Positions 1-5,018 of a stretch of DNA of 8,177 nucleotides are shown here, one piece after another; the stretch's first letter is position 1, and the number at the start of each line of letters is the position of its first letter. The notes beneath the pieces were generated by a model. It did no database searches. It was given only the letters and a program-made list of their open reading frames with translations, and was not told where the DNA came from. This stretch comes from Treponema sp. (GTDB taxonomy: Bacteria; Spirochaetota; Spirochaetia; Treponematales; Breznakiellaceae), in assembly GCA_031276685.1 (NCBI GenBank), contig JAISMQ010000007.1, positions 1 to 8,177 on the forward strand. The letters run 5' to 3'. The position numbers and the translations under genes were made by a program.

Positions 1-60
1 GGCGGCCGCTTCTTCCACCCATTTTTTTAGGCCGGAATGTTTGAGTTCTTCTACTTTCAT
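1..60 (-). CDS. Start of a gene leaving the left edge; possibly GTP-dependent PEP carboxykinase
   Basis: Twenty codons are visible, beginning at an ATG whose complement is at 58-60. An AGGAGA ribosome binding site (complement of 65-70) lies four bases upstream, so the start is well supported. The peptide opens MKVEELKHSGLKKWVEE and is charged and soluble, with no signal peptide. The pattern of a short lead, then K-x-W-V-E-E followed by alanines, resembles the N-terminus of bacterial GTP-type phosphoenolpyruvate carboxykinase, which interconverts oxaloacetate and PEP in the cytoplasm. That identification rests on recall of the family's N-terminal style alone; none of the catalytic or nucleotide-binding motifs lies in the window. 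The gene points away from the rest of the window and has its own 140-base upstream region. That it is a real gene is likely; its identity is a guess. Confidence 0.5.
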   Translation of the reverse strand, partial: MKVEELKHSGLKKWVEEAAA

Positions 61-110
61 TGTTTCTCCTTGGTAGCGCCGCCGGGAGGCGGCAAGCGAG
101 GTTCATGGGG

Positions 111-138
111 CTTATACACAATCCGAATTCTATAGGAA
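111..138 (-). promoter_or_regulatory. Possible sigma70-type promoter for the left-edge gene
   Basis: On the minus strand TATAAG (complement of 111-116) follows TTCCTA (complement of 133-138) with a 16-base spacer. The -10 element is good (5 of 6) and the -35 weak (3 of 6). The predicted leader would be about 45 bases and would contain a short GC hairpin (arms 78-83 and 88-93, four-base loop) just before the ribosome binding site. The call is tentative because only motif matching supports it. Confidence 0.3.
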
Positions 139-172
139 GGAAGGGCCGGTTTCAAGTAGCCGGGGATACGCC

Positions 173-200
173 GGGGGCCGGGTTTTTCAAGGGCCGGGGG
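173..200. repeat. Mirror repeat just after the second exporter gene
   Basis: Plus-strand GGGGGCCGGG (173-182), an 8-base centre TTTTTCAA, then GGGCCGGGGG (191-200) read the same in both directions along one strand. This is a mirror repeat, not an inverted repeat, so it does not make a simple terminator hairpin. It lies directly downstream of the stop codon of the exporter gene ending at 201. A shorter related string (GGGCCGGTTTCAAG, from 143) precedes it. I see no convincing rho-independent terminator here, and the function, if any, is unknown. Confidence 0.5.
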
Positions 201-2030
201 CTACCCGAACTGGGAGCGGTACAGGCCCGCGTAGACGCCGTTTTGCTCCAGCAGGGCGGCGTGGGTCCCCTGTTCGACAAGGCGGCCGTCTTCCATGACC
301 AGGATCAGGTCCGCGTTTTGGATCGTGGAAAGCCGGTGGGCGATGACGAAGCAGGTTTTGCCCTTCATAAGGCGGCGCATGGCCTCCTGGATACGGATCT
401 CCGTGCGGGTATCGACGTTGCTGGTGGCCTCGTCCAGGATGAGCATGCGCACGTCCAGCAGCATGGCCCGGGCGATGGTAAGGAGCTGCCGCTGGCCCTG
501 GGAGATGTTGACGCCGTCCTCGTTCAGGACGGTGTCGTAGCCCTGGGGGAGCTGCATGATGAAGGAGTGGGCCTGGGCGGCTTTGGCGGCGTTTACCACG
601 TCTTCCATCGCCGCGCCCTGCCCTGTGGCGCTCCGGCCGTAGGCGATGTTGTCGTACACGGTGCCGCTGAACAGCCAGCTTTCCTGCAGCACCATCGCAA
701 AGGCCAGGCGCAGGCTGCGGCGGCTTACCGATGTTATGTCGGCGCCGTCAATCGTGATGGACCCGGACTGGGGGTCGTAGAAGCGCATGAGCAGGTTGAT
801 GATGGTGGTCTTCCCCGCGCCGGTATGGCCCACGATGGCGACCAGCGCCCCCGGCTTTGCCCGCAGGCTCAGGTCCCGCAGCACGGGCTTGTCCGCCAGG
901 TAGCCGAAGCTGACGCGGGAAAATTCCACGTCCCCCTCCACGCCGCCCAGTTCCGTAACCCCCTCCCGGTCCGCCGGTTCGCCTTCCTGATCCAGCAGGC
1001 CGAAGATGCGGTCCGCTGCCGCCGCGGCGGATTGGAGTTCCGAAAGGATGTTCGCCGCCTCGTTGATGGGGCCGGAAAATTTGCGGGAGTACAGCACGAA
1101 GGAACTCATGCTGCCCAGGGTGATCCGCCCCGCCAGGTAGAGGATGGCCCCCAGGACGGAGACCAGGGTCATGGAAAGGTTGTTGATAAAGTTGACGCTG
1201 GGGCCCAGGCTGGAGGAATGGTAGTCCGCGTCGTAGTAGGCGTCGCAGGCGGAATCGTTGGCCCGGTCAAAGCGGCCCAGGATGGTCTCTTCCTGGTGGT
1301 ATGCCTTGATGGTCTTTTGCCCCGAGACGATCTCCTCCACAAAGCCGTTCAGGGCGCCCAGGGCCGCGGAGCGGCGCCGGAAAAAGCCGTGGATCTTCCC
1401 GGCGCGGGTTTTGATGAACACCGAGGCCAGGGGGACGGTTACGAGGAAGGCCAGGCCCAGGAACGGGGAGATGGAGAGCATCATGATCAGGGAGCCCAGC
1501 ACCGTGACGCTGGTGGTGCAGATCTGGAGCAGATCGTTGGCCAGGCTGGTGTTCACCGTGTCGATGTCGTAGGAAATGTGGCTGATAATGTCCCCGGTCT
1601 GGTGGGTGTCGAAGAAGCTGACCGGCAGGACCATGAGCTTGTCGAACACGTCCTCGCGCATCCGCCGGGCGCTGCGCTGGCTTAGCGTGATCATCTGGAC
1701 TGAGAGGAAGTAGTTCAGCGCCGAGCAGACCACGTAGAACGCGGCCATCCACGCGCAGTAGCGGAACACCTGTTCAAAGTTTACCTTTCCGGCCTCCTGC
1801 CCGATGGCGTCGATGGCCCGCCCGCAGAGCAGGGGCCCCAGCAGGGCCAGGCAGTTGCTGAGAACCGTAAGGACGATTATCAGCGCGATAAGGGCCCGGT
1901 AGTTTGCCAGGTAGGCCATAAGGCGGCGGACGGTTTTGAGGATGTCCGCCGCGCTCCGCCGCCCGCCAGGCCCGCCGCCAGCAGGTATGCTGCCCGCAGG
2001 CCCGCTGAAGGGCCGCGCCCGGTCAGACAC
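201..2030 (-). CDS. ABC exporter half-transporter, subunit with the complete Walker B and H-loop
   Basis: A 609-residue fused permease-ATPase half-transporter of the inner membrane. The membrane domain has about six helices (near 45-70, 90-112, 170-188, 190-207, 280-300, 306-322). The ATPase domain has Walker A GHTGAGKTT (401-409), Q-loop Q449, signature N-I-S-Q-G-Q (508-513), Walker B ILDE (D533, catalytic E534), D-loop SNVD and switch H565. The signature reads ISQGQ where LSGGQ is canonical. The upstream partner has the reverse pattern, normal signature but altered Walker B and switch. This is the arrangement of heterodimeric exporters such as TM287/288 and BmrCD, so the pair should form one transporter with one hydrolytic and one degenerate ATP site. 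The start is a GTG overlapping the end of the upstream gene by 8 bases, implying translational coupling; only a G-rich stretch precedes it. The first 28 or so residues are Gly/Pro/Arg-rich, so the true start could lie further in. Substrate unknown: drug, lipid or peptide. Confidence 0.93.
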   Translation of the reverse strand: MSDRARPFSGPAGSIPAGGGPGGRRSAADILKTVRRLMAYLANYRALIALIIVLTVLSNCLALLGPLLCGRAIDAIGQEAGKVNFEQVFRYCAWMAAFYVVCSALNYFLSVQMITLSQRSARRMREDVFDKLMVLPVSFFDTHQTGDIISHISYDIDTVNTSLANDLLQICTTSVTVLGSLIMMLSISPFLGLAFLVTVPLASVFIKTRAGKIHGFFRRRSAALGALNGFVEEIVSGQKTIKAYHQEETILGRFDRANDSACDAYYDADYHSSSLGPSVNFINNLSMTLVSVLGAILYLAGRITLGSMSSFVLYSRKFSGPINEAANILSELQSAAAAADRIFGLLDQEGEPADREGVTELGGVEGDVEFSRVSFGYLADKPVLRDLSLRAKPGALVAIVGHTGAGKTTIINLLMRFYDPQSGSITIDGADITSVSRRSLRLAFAMVLQESWLFSGTVYDNIAYGRSATGQGAAMEDVVNAAKAAQAHSFIMQLPQGYDTVLNEDGVNISQGQRQLLTIARAMLLDVRMLILDEATSNVDTRTEIRIQEAMRRLMKGKTCFVIAHRLSTIQNADLILVMEDGRLVEQGTHAALLEQNGVYAGLYRSQFG

Positions 2031-3822
2031 GGGCCCCCCCCGCGCCGCCGGCTTCTGCAGCGCCCATCTGGGATTCGCATATCTCCCGGTACAGGGCGCA
2101 GCCTGCCAGAAGCTCCCGGTGCGTACCGTAGCCGATAATCCGGCCCCGCTCCAGGACCATAATGCGGTCCGCCTGCATGACGGAGCTTACGCGCTGGGCG
2201 ACGATGATGGTGGTGGTCCCGGCAAAGTGGTCCCGCAGGGCGCGGCGCAGCTCGGCGTCGGTGCGGTAGTCCAGGGCGCTGCTGGAGTCGTCCAGGATCA
2301 GGATCTCCGGACATGTGGCGAGGGCCCGGCCGATAAGGAGCCGCTGCCGCTGGCCGCCCGAAAGGTTGGCCCCCCGCGAACTGAGGGGCGTGTCGGGGCC
2401 CTGGGCCATGTCATCGACAAACTGCTCCGCCTGGGCGAAGCGCAGGGCGCGGCGCAGCTCGTCTTCCGAAAGATCCCGGCCAAAGCCGACGTTTTCGCGG
2501 ATCGTGTCGGCGAACAGCACGTCCTTCTGCATGGCGACGCCGAAAAGCCGGTAGAATTCCCCCGGCGGGATGCCCCGGATATCGTCCCCGTTTACGCGGA
2601 TCCTCCCGCCCGCAGCGTCGTAGAAGCGCAGCAGGAGCTGCAGGACCGTCGATTTGCCGCTGCCCGTCTCCCCCAGGATGCCCAGGGTCTCCCCCCGTTT
2701 AAGGGCGAAGCTGATGCCCTCCAGCAGGGGCCGCTGTTCGGGGTTGGCGGTGTAGGAAAAGCTGACATCCTCGAAACTGATGTGGAAGCCGCTGTCAACG
2801 TGGTCCCGCTGCCCAAGGCGCAGGTCTTCCGGCAGGGCCAGGATCTCCGCGATCCGGTCCGCGCTGGCCCGGCCCCGGGAGTACATGACGAACATCCGCG
2901 TGATGGACAGGGTGGCGTTCAGGATGATCGTAAAGTAGGTCAGAAAGGCCAGGATCACCCCCGCCTGGGTTTGGGCGGCGTTGACCCGGTAGGCCCCCAC
3001 GATAATGACCGCCACCAGCCCCAGGTTGAGGAACAGGAACATGGCGGGGTTGGTTATGCCCATGATGATGTTGGCCTTCCGTTCCCGCCTGGTCATTTCC
3101 TCGTTGGCGCGGGCGAAGCGCCGCCGTTCGTCGTCCGTCTTGGACAGGGCCTTGACGATCTTGATGCCCGCGCTGTTTTCCCGGACCACCCGGACCATGG
3201 TATCCACCGCTTCCTGCAGGCTGGTGTAGAGGGGGACCCCCCGGCGGGACACCAGGTACACCACCAGCAGCGTAAAGGGGAGCATCCCCGCCATCACAAG
3301 GGTTAGCACGGGGTCCAGGCTAAAGGTCATCAGGATGCCCCCCAGCAGGAGGATGGGGGCGCGGACCCCCATGCGCTGCATGCCGGAAAGCAGGCGGTGG
3401 ATGTTGTAGGTGTCCGAGGACAGCCGGGCGATAAGGGAGGGGACGGTTACCCGGTCGATCTGGGCGCAGCTTAGGCAGGAGGCTTTGGAAAAAAGATCGT
3501 GGCGGATCACCCTGGTTATGTCGCGGGCCACCGCCGCGCTCATGCGGTTGGCCGCGATGTTAAAGCTGACCGCCACCGCCGAACAGAACACCATGACGCC
3601 CCCCCAGCCGAGGATCAGGGGGATCCGCCGCCGGGGGACCACCTCGTCGATCATGTAGGCCAGGATCCAGGGGAGGAACAGATCCGCCACCGTGCCCAGG
3701 AACTTGATTGCCAGCCCCAGACTCATCCGGGACAGGCAGGGCCTTACGTAGCGTGCGATAAAGTGGTATTCCTTGCGCCGTGCCCCCCGTTCGGCCCCGG
3801 CTTCGGCGCTTTGCGCGATCAT
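2023..3822 (-). CDS. ABC exporter half-transporter, subunit with the degenerate ATP site
   Basis: A 599-residue permease-ATPase fusion, first gene of the exporter pair. Membrane helices lie near 37-58, 70-90, 155-170, 172-192, 257-279 and 287-305. The ATPase domain has Walker A GETGSGKST (384-392), Q432, a canonical LSGGQ signature (487-491), Walker B ILIL-D511 followed by D512 where the catalytic glutamate is expected, D-loop SALD (515-518), and Q543 where the switch histidine is expected. Loss of both residues with a normal signature is the classic non-hydrolytic partner of a heterodimeric exporter, and it complements the downstream gene, which it overlaps by 8 bases. The ATG at 3822 has no Shine-Dalgarno sequence. 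The nearest promoter match would leave a leader of only a few bases, so the mRNA may be nearly leaderless, or the start may be later (next Met at residue 33). The C-terminal tail is Ala/Gly-rich. Confidence 0.93.
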   Translation of the reverse strand: MIAQSAEAGAERGARRKEYHFIARYVRPCLSRMSLGLAIKFLGTVADLFLPWILAYMIDEVVPRRRIPLILGWGGVMVFCSAVAVSFNIAANRMSAAVARDITRVIRHDLFSKASCLSCAQIDRVTVPSLIARLSSDTYNIHRLLSGMQRMGVRAPILLLGGILMTFSLDPVLTLVMAGMLPFTLLVVYLVSRRGVPLYTSLQEAVDTMVRVVRENSAGIKIVKALSKTDDERRRFARANEEMTRRERKANIIMGITNPAMFLFLNLGLVAVIIVGAYRVNAAQTQAGVILAFLTYFTIILNATLSITRMFVMYSRGRASADRIAEILALPEDLRLGQRDHVDSGFHISFEDVSFSYTANPEQRPLLEGISFALKRGETLGILGETGSGKSTVLQLLLRFYDAAGGRIRVNGDDIRGIPPGEFYRLFGVAMQKDVLFADTIRENVGFGRDLSEDELRRALRFAQAEQFVDDMAQGPDTPLSSRGANLSGGQRQRLLIGRALATCPEILILDDSSSALDYRTDAELRRALRDHFAGTTTIIVAQRVSSVMQADRIMVLERGRIIGYGTHRELLAGCALYREICESQMGAAEAGGAGGARV

Positions 3823-3832
3823 GTGTACGGGC

Positions 3833-3860
3833 AGTATACCATATCCGGTTTCTTGCGGAA
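3833..3860 (-). promoter_or_regulatory. Possible extended -10 promoter for the exporter pair
   Basis: The minus strand reads TGGTATACT (complement of 3833-3841), an extended -10 element with TATACT (5 of 6 to consensus). TTCCGC (complement of 3855-3860, 3 of 6) sits 16 bases upstream as a weak -35. Transcription would begin around 3826, only about 4 bases before the ATG at 3822. The -35 and part of the -10 region fall at the outer end of the large inverted repeat, so this promoter may have come with that element. Confidence 0.4.
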
Positions 3861-4067
3861 GGGCCGGCGCATATACATGGGAATTTTCGGCGGGGGCGCT
3901 AAAAACCAGGGTTTAGCAGTATCATGGGGTCCTGTCGGCGGTAAAAATCCATGCAGGCATGGCGTTTTTCCCACCGACACCCCGCCCAGCATCTACTTCC
4001 CCCTGGTTTTAAGCGCTCCCGTCAATGTCCCTTGGGGCATATGCGCCGGCCCTGCCGCCGGATAAGG
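3842..4067. repeat. Large imperfect inverted repeat (MITE-like or fold-back element)
   Basis: The two halves are imperfect reverse complements about a centre at 3955/3956. Matching blocks, outward to inward: ATCCGG at the ends; AGGGCCGGCGCATAT (3860-3874) exactly matching the complement of 4039-4053; GCGCTAAAAACCAGGG (3896-3911) against 4001-4016 with 15 of 16 matches; TGTCGGCGGTAAAAA (3933-3947) against 3965-3979 with 13 of 15; and CCATGC/GCATGG (3949-3954, 3957-3962) at the centre. Paired positions keep a nearly constant sum (7911-7913), so the blocks are collinear with only small gaps. Transcribed RNA would fold into one long hairpin. No credible protein is encoded, which fits a non-autonomous transposable element or a structured RNA. 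The centre, with A5 before and T5 after the CCATGC/GCATGG stem, also resembles a bidirectional terminator. A possible short direct repeat GGGCA (3829-3833 and 4071-4075) flanks it. Confidence 0.75.
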
Positions 4068-4158
4068 GTGGGGCATACGCGGAAGGTGAAATATTGCCGC
4101 GAAAGGTGTAAAACGGTTTTAGTCATCGTCCTGTACAGGAAAAACAAGAGGAAAATTG
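4068..4158 (+). pseudogene. Possible remnant of a RelE/HigB-type toxin
   Basis: The frame from 4068 translates as VGHTRKVKYCRERCKTVLVI (4068-4127) followed by VL. After a one-base shift at 4132 it reads CTGKTRGKL, continuing in the frame of the antitoxin ATG at 4159. This resembles the C-terminal strands of RelE/HigB-like addiction-module toxins, typically (G)-P-G-Y-R-V-Y-Y-x-R-x-G-K-T-V-V-x-L-L-C-G-G-D-K, and toxin genes of this family normally lie immediately upstream of the HigA-like antitoxin found here. The N-terminal two-thirds is absent, and the remnant starts where the inverted repeat ends. The similarity is short and imperfect and was judged by eye; it could be chance. If real, it is a non-functional fragment. 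Confidence 0.35.
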
Positions 4159-4501
4159 ATGGAAATGTTGACTGTAACTAAATGGAACCTTGCCGATGAA
4201 ATCGAGACGAAGGAAGATGTGGCGGGCATTCTTGAGGCCGGGGCCTGATGGCCGCCTTGAAGAAAACGATGCCGCCTTTTTGTTCAAAGTTATCGGGGAT
4301 ATTGCCCGTTCAAAGGGCATGGCCCAAATAGCGCGGGAACTGGGTCTGAATCGCGAAAGTCTGTATGTGGCTTTTTCCCCGGAAGGGAACCCGTCTTTTG
4401 TGACGGTGTTAAAAGTTTTGAACGTATTAGGTTTCCAGTTAAGCGTGGAACCTAAGAGGGATTCCGATCTTCTTCCCCTTCGTGCGCCTTCGTCGCCTTA
4501 G
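4159..4501 (+). pseudogene. HigA-like addiction-module antitoxin gene, broken by a frameshift
   Basis: The intact family (putative addiction-module antidote protein, HTH type, roughly 95-100 residues) has an N-terminus of the form TKW..-E-x-L-x-T-x-E-D followed by a helix-turn-helix. Here the N-terminal part is read from ATG 4159, with AGAGG at 4147-4151: MEMLTVTKWNLADEIETKED, then VAGILEAGA and a TGA stop at 4246-4248. The rest of the family sequence continues in the next frame from 4241 to 4501: L-E-E-N-D-A-A-F-L-F, GDIARSKGMAQIARELGL, NRESLYVAFSPEGNPSF, TVLKVLNVLGFQLSVEP. The shift is net +1, for example one extra G in the GGGG run at 4240-4243, or a roughly 13-base insertion, since about four residues here look surplus to the family. 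A truncated HTH protein could still start at TTG 4190, ATG 4196 or ATG 4319. The 17-residue polar tail is also atypical. Programmed frameshifting is possible but no known slippery motif is apparent. Confidence 0.8.
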
Positions 4502-4516
4502 TGGTAAATATTCTTT

Positions 4517-4565
4517 GGTGGTAACGCAGGGGTACTACTCACCGTTCCCCAAAAATTGACTTTTT
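4517..4565. terminator. Weak possible terminator between convergent genes
   Basis: GGTGGTA (4517-4523) can pair with 4536-4543, leaving one bulged T, around a 12-base loop. AAAAA (4551-4555) and TTTTT (4561-4565) flank TTGAC a little further on. The T run is not directly after the stem, so this is a poor match to a rho-independent terminator. Its placement between the antitoxin gene and the opposing 78-codon gene is the main support. Confidence 0.22.
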
Positions 4566-4591
4566 CCATGTGGACAACCGCTTGAAAGATC

Positions 4592-4828
4592 CTATCTATT
4601 AAGCCAGCCGGCGCCATATTCCGCTTCCGCTTCCGTCAGGTTCCAGCCATATTTTATAAGAAAATCCGGGCCAAGGTGTTCCTTGGCAAATTTTGCCAGA
4701 TAGGGCGGCATGGGTATCTGCTTCCGTATTTTTTCGGCTTCTTCCAGTCTGCCCTGTTTTTCCAGCTCTATGGCCTCTACTCCGAGTCGTAATTTATCAT
4801 GAAGGCTCATGGTTTGGGTCTGCGGCAT
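4592..4828 (-). CDS. Small conserved-looking protein of unknown function (78 aa)
   Basis: I do not recognise a named family, although the composition is that of a real small protein. It is soluble and rich in charged residues, with no signal peptide or membrane segment. Residues about 8-32 (KLRLGVEAIELEKQGRLEEA and on) form a predicted amphipathic helical hairpin with the spacing of a single TPR-like repeat (A-x-x-L-x-x-x-G-x-x-x-E-A). A proline-rich turn (QIPMPP) follows, then a helix ending at GPDF, and a C-terminal Y-G-W-N-L-T-E-A-E-A-E-Y-G-A-x-W-L-N. The start at 4828 is supported by AAGGAG seven bases upstream (complement of 4836-4841); the Met at residue 7 is less likely. It is convergent with the broken antitoxin gene and divergent from the importer. 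An antitoxin or adaptor role is conceivable from the neighbourhood but not shown. Confidence 0.75.
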   Translation of the reverse strand: MPQTQTMSLHDKLRLGVEAIELEKQGRLEEAEKIRKQIPMPPYLAKFAKEHLGPDFLIKYGWNLTEAEAEYGAGWLNR

Positions 4829-4847
4829 GGGGCTGCTCCTTGTATGA

Positions 4848-4877
4848 AGTGTAGCCGCCCCAGGGGATTCTGAACAA
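4848..4877 (-). promoter_or_regulatory. Possible promoter of the 78-residue protein gene
   Basis: The minus strand has TTGTTC (complement of 4872-4877) and TACACT (complement of 4848-4853) with an 18-base spacer. The leader would be short and would include the AAGGAG ribosome binding site. Matches are 3 of 6 and 4 of 6. The palindrome CCCCAGGGG (4858-4866) lies in the spacer and could be an operator. All of this is motif matching only. Confidence 0.3.
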
Positions 4878-4894
4878 GGGGCAGGGCCGGACGC

Positions 4895-4910
4895 TTTTTT
4901 CTTTTTTTTT
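4895..4910 (+). promoter_or_regulatory. T6CT9 tract upstream of the importer promoter
   Basis: Six T, one C and nine T sit about 12 bases upstream of the TTGACT -35 element of the importer, roughly -47 to -62 from its likely start point. That is the position of an RNA polymerase UP element. A nine-base homopolymer is also prone to slippage. It is not preceded by a good hairpin, so a terminator reading is less likely. Confidence 0.35.
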
Positions 4911-4921
4911 GGGGAATCCTC

Positions 4922-4950
4922 TTGACTCGCGCGGATTTTTCGGATAAATT
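4922..4950 (+). promoter_or_regulatory. Sigma70-type promoter of the importer cluster
   Basis: TTGACT (4922-4927, 5 of 6 to consensus), a 17-base spacer and TAAATT (4945-4950, 4 of 6) give the best promoter match in the region. Transcription would start near 4957, giving a leader of about 62 bases. A second -10-like element, TACAAT (4973-4978, 5 of 6), lies downstream without a convincing -35. I see no TPP, SAM or T-box riboswitch signature in the leader. Confidence 0.5.
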
Positions 4951-4968
4951 CTTATTATTCTGATAGGG

Positions 4969-4978
4969 ATTGTACAAT
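4969..4978. promoter_or_regulatory. Palindrome ATTGTACAAT, possible operator
   Basis: This is a perfect 10-base palindrome located just downstream of the predicted start point of the importer transcript. It contains the alternative -10 element TACAAT. A repressor bound here would block either promoter. No regulator can be named from the sequence. Confidence 0.35.
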
Positions 4979-5018
4979 ATAAAGACGAGCGATATAGTAG
5001 GGAATAGAGGGGTAAGGT

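Noticed and set aside
60..1685. A 541-codon open frame on the plus strand opposite the second exporter gene
   Set aside because: It is a shadow of a real ABC gene in GC-rich DNA: low-complexity Gly/Ala/Val/Asp/His-rich translation, no domain, and the opposite strand has full ABC motifs.
1936..3306. A 456-codon plus-strand open frame opposite the first exporter gene
   Set aside because: The same cause: the translation has no recognisable motif and the opposite strand carries an intact ABC half-transporter.
3819..3878. A 19-codon minus-strand frame ending in an ATGA overlap with the start of the first exporter gene (possible leader peptide)
   Set aside because: No Shine-Dalgarno site precedes its ATG, it lies inside the inverted repeat, and it starts upstream of the best predicted transcription start. 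The overlap is probably chance.
3943..3969. Bidirectional rho-independent terminator at the centre of the inverted repeat
   Set aside because: A5 and T5 runs flank a short CCATGC/GCATGG stem, but the genes on either side are divergent, so there is no transcript to end. It is better explained as the centre of the larger repeat.
4240..4250. Programmed +1 frameshift in the antitoxin, similar to release factor 2
   Set aside because: The stop is UGA, but the codon before it is GCC rather than a CUU-type slippery codon and no Shine-Dalgarno-like stimulator is close by. Decay is simpler.
4855..4910. Terminator on the plus strand ending in T6CT9
   Set aside because: GCCCC/GGGGC could form a stem, but the T run begins well past it and no plus-strand gene ends nearby.
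4829..5018. A riboswitch (TPP, SAM or T-box) in front of the importer
   Set aside because: None of the conserved core motifs of these classes is present, and the leader is only about 60 bases.
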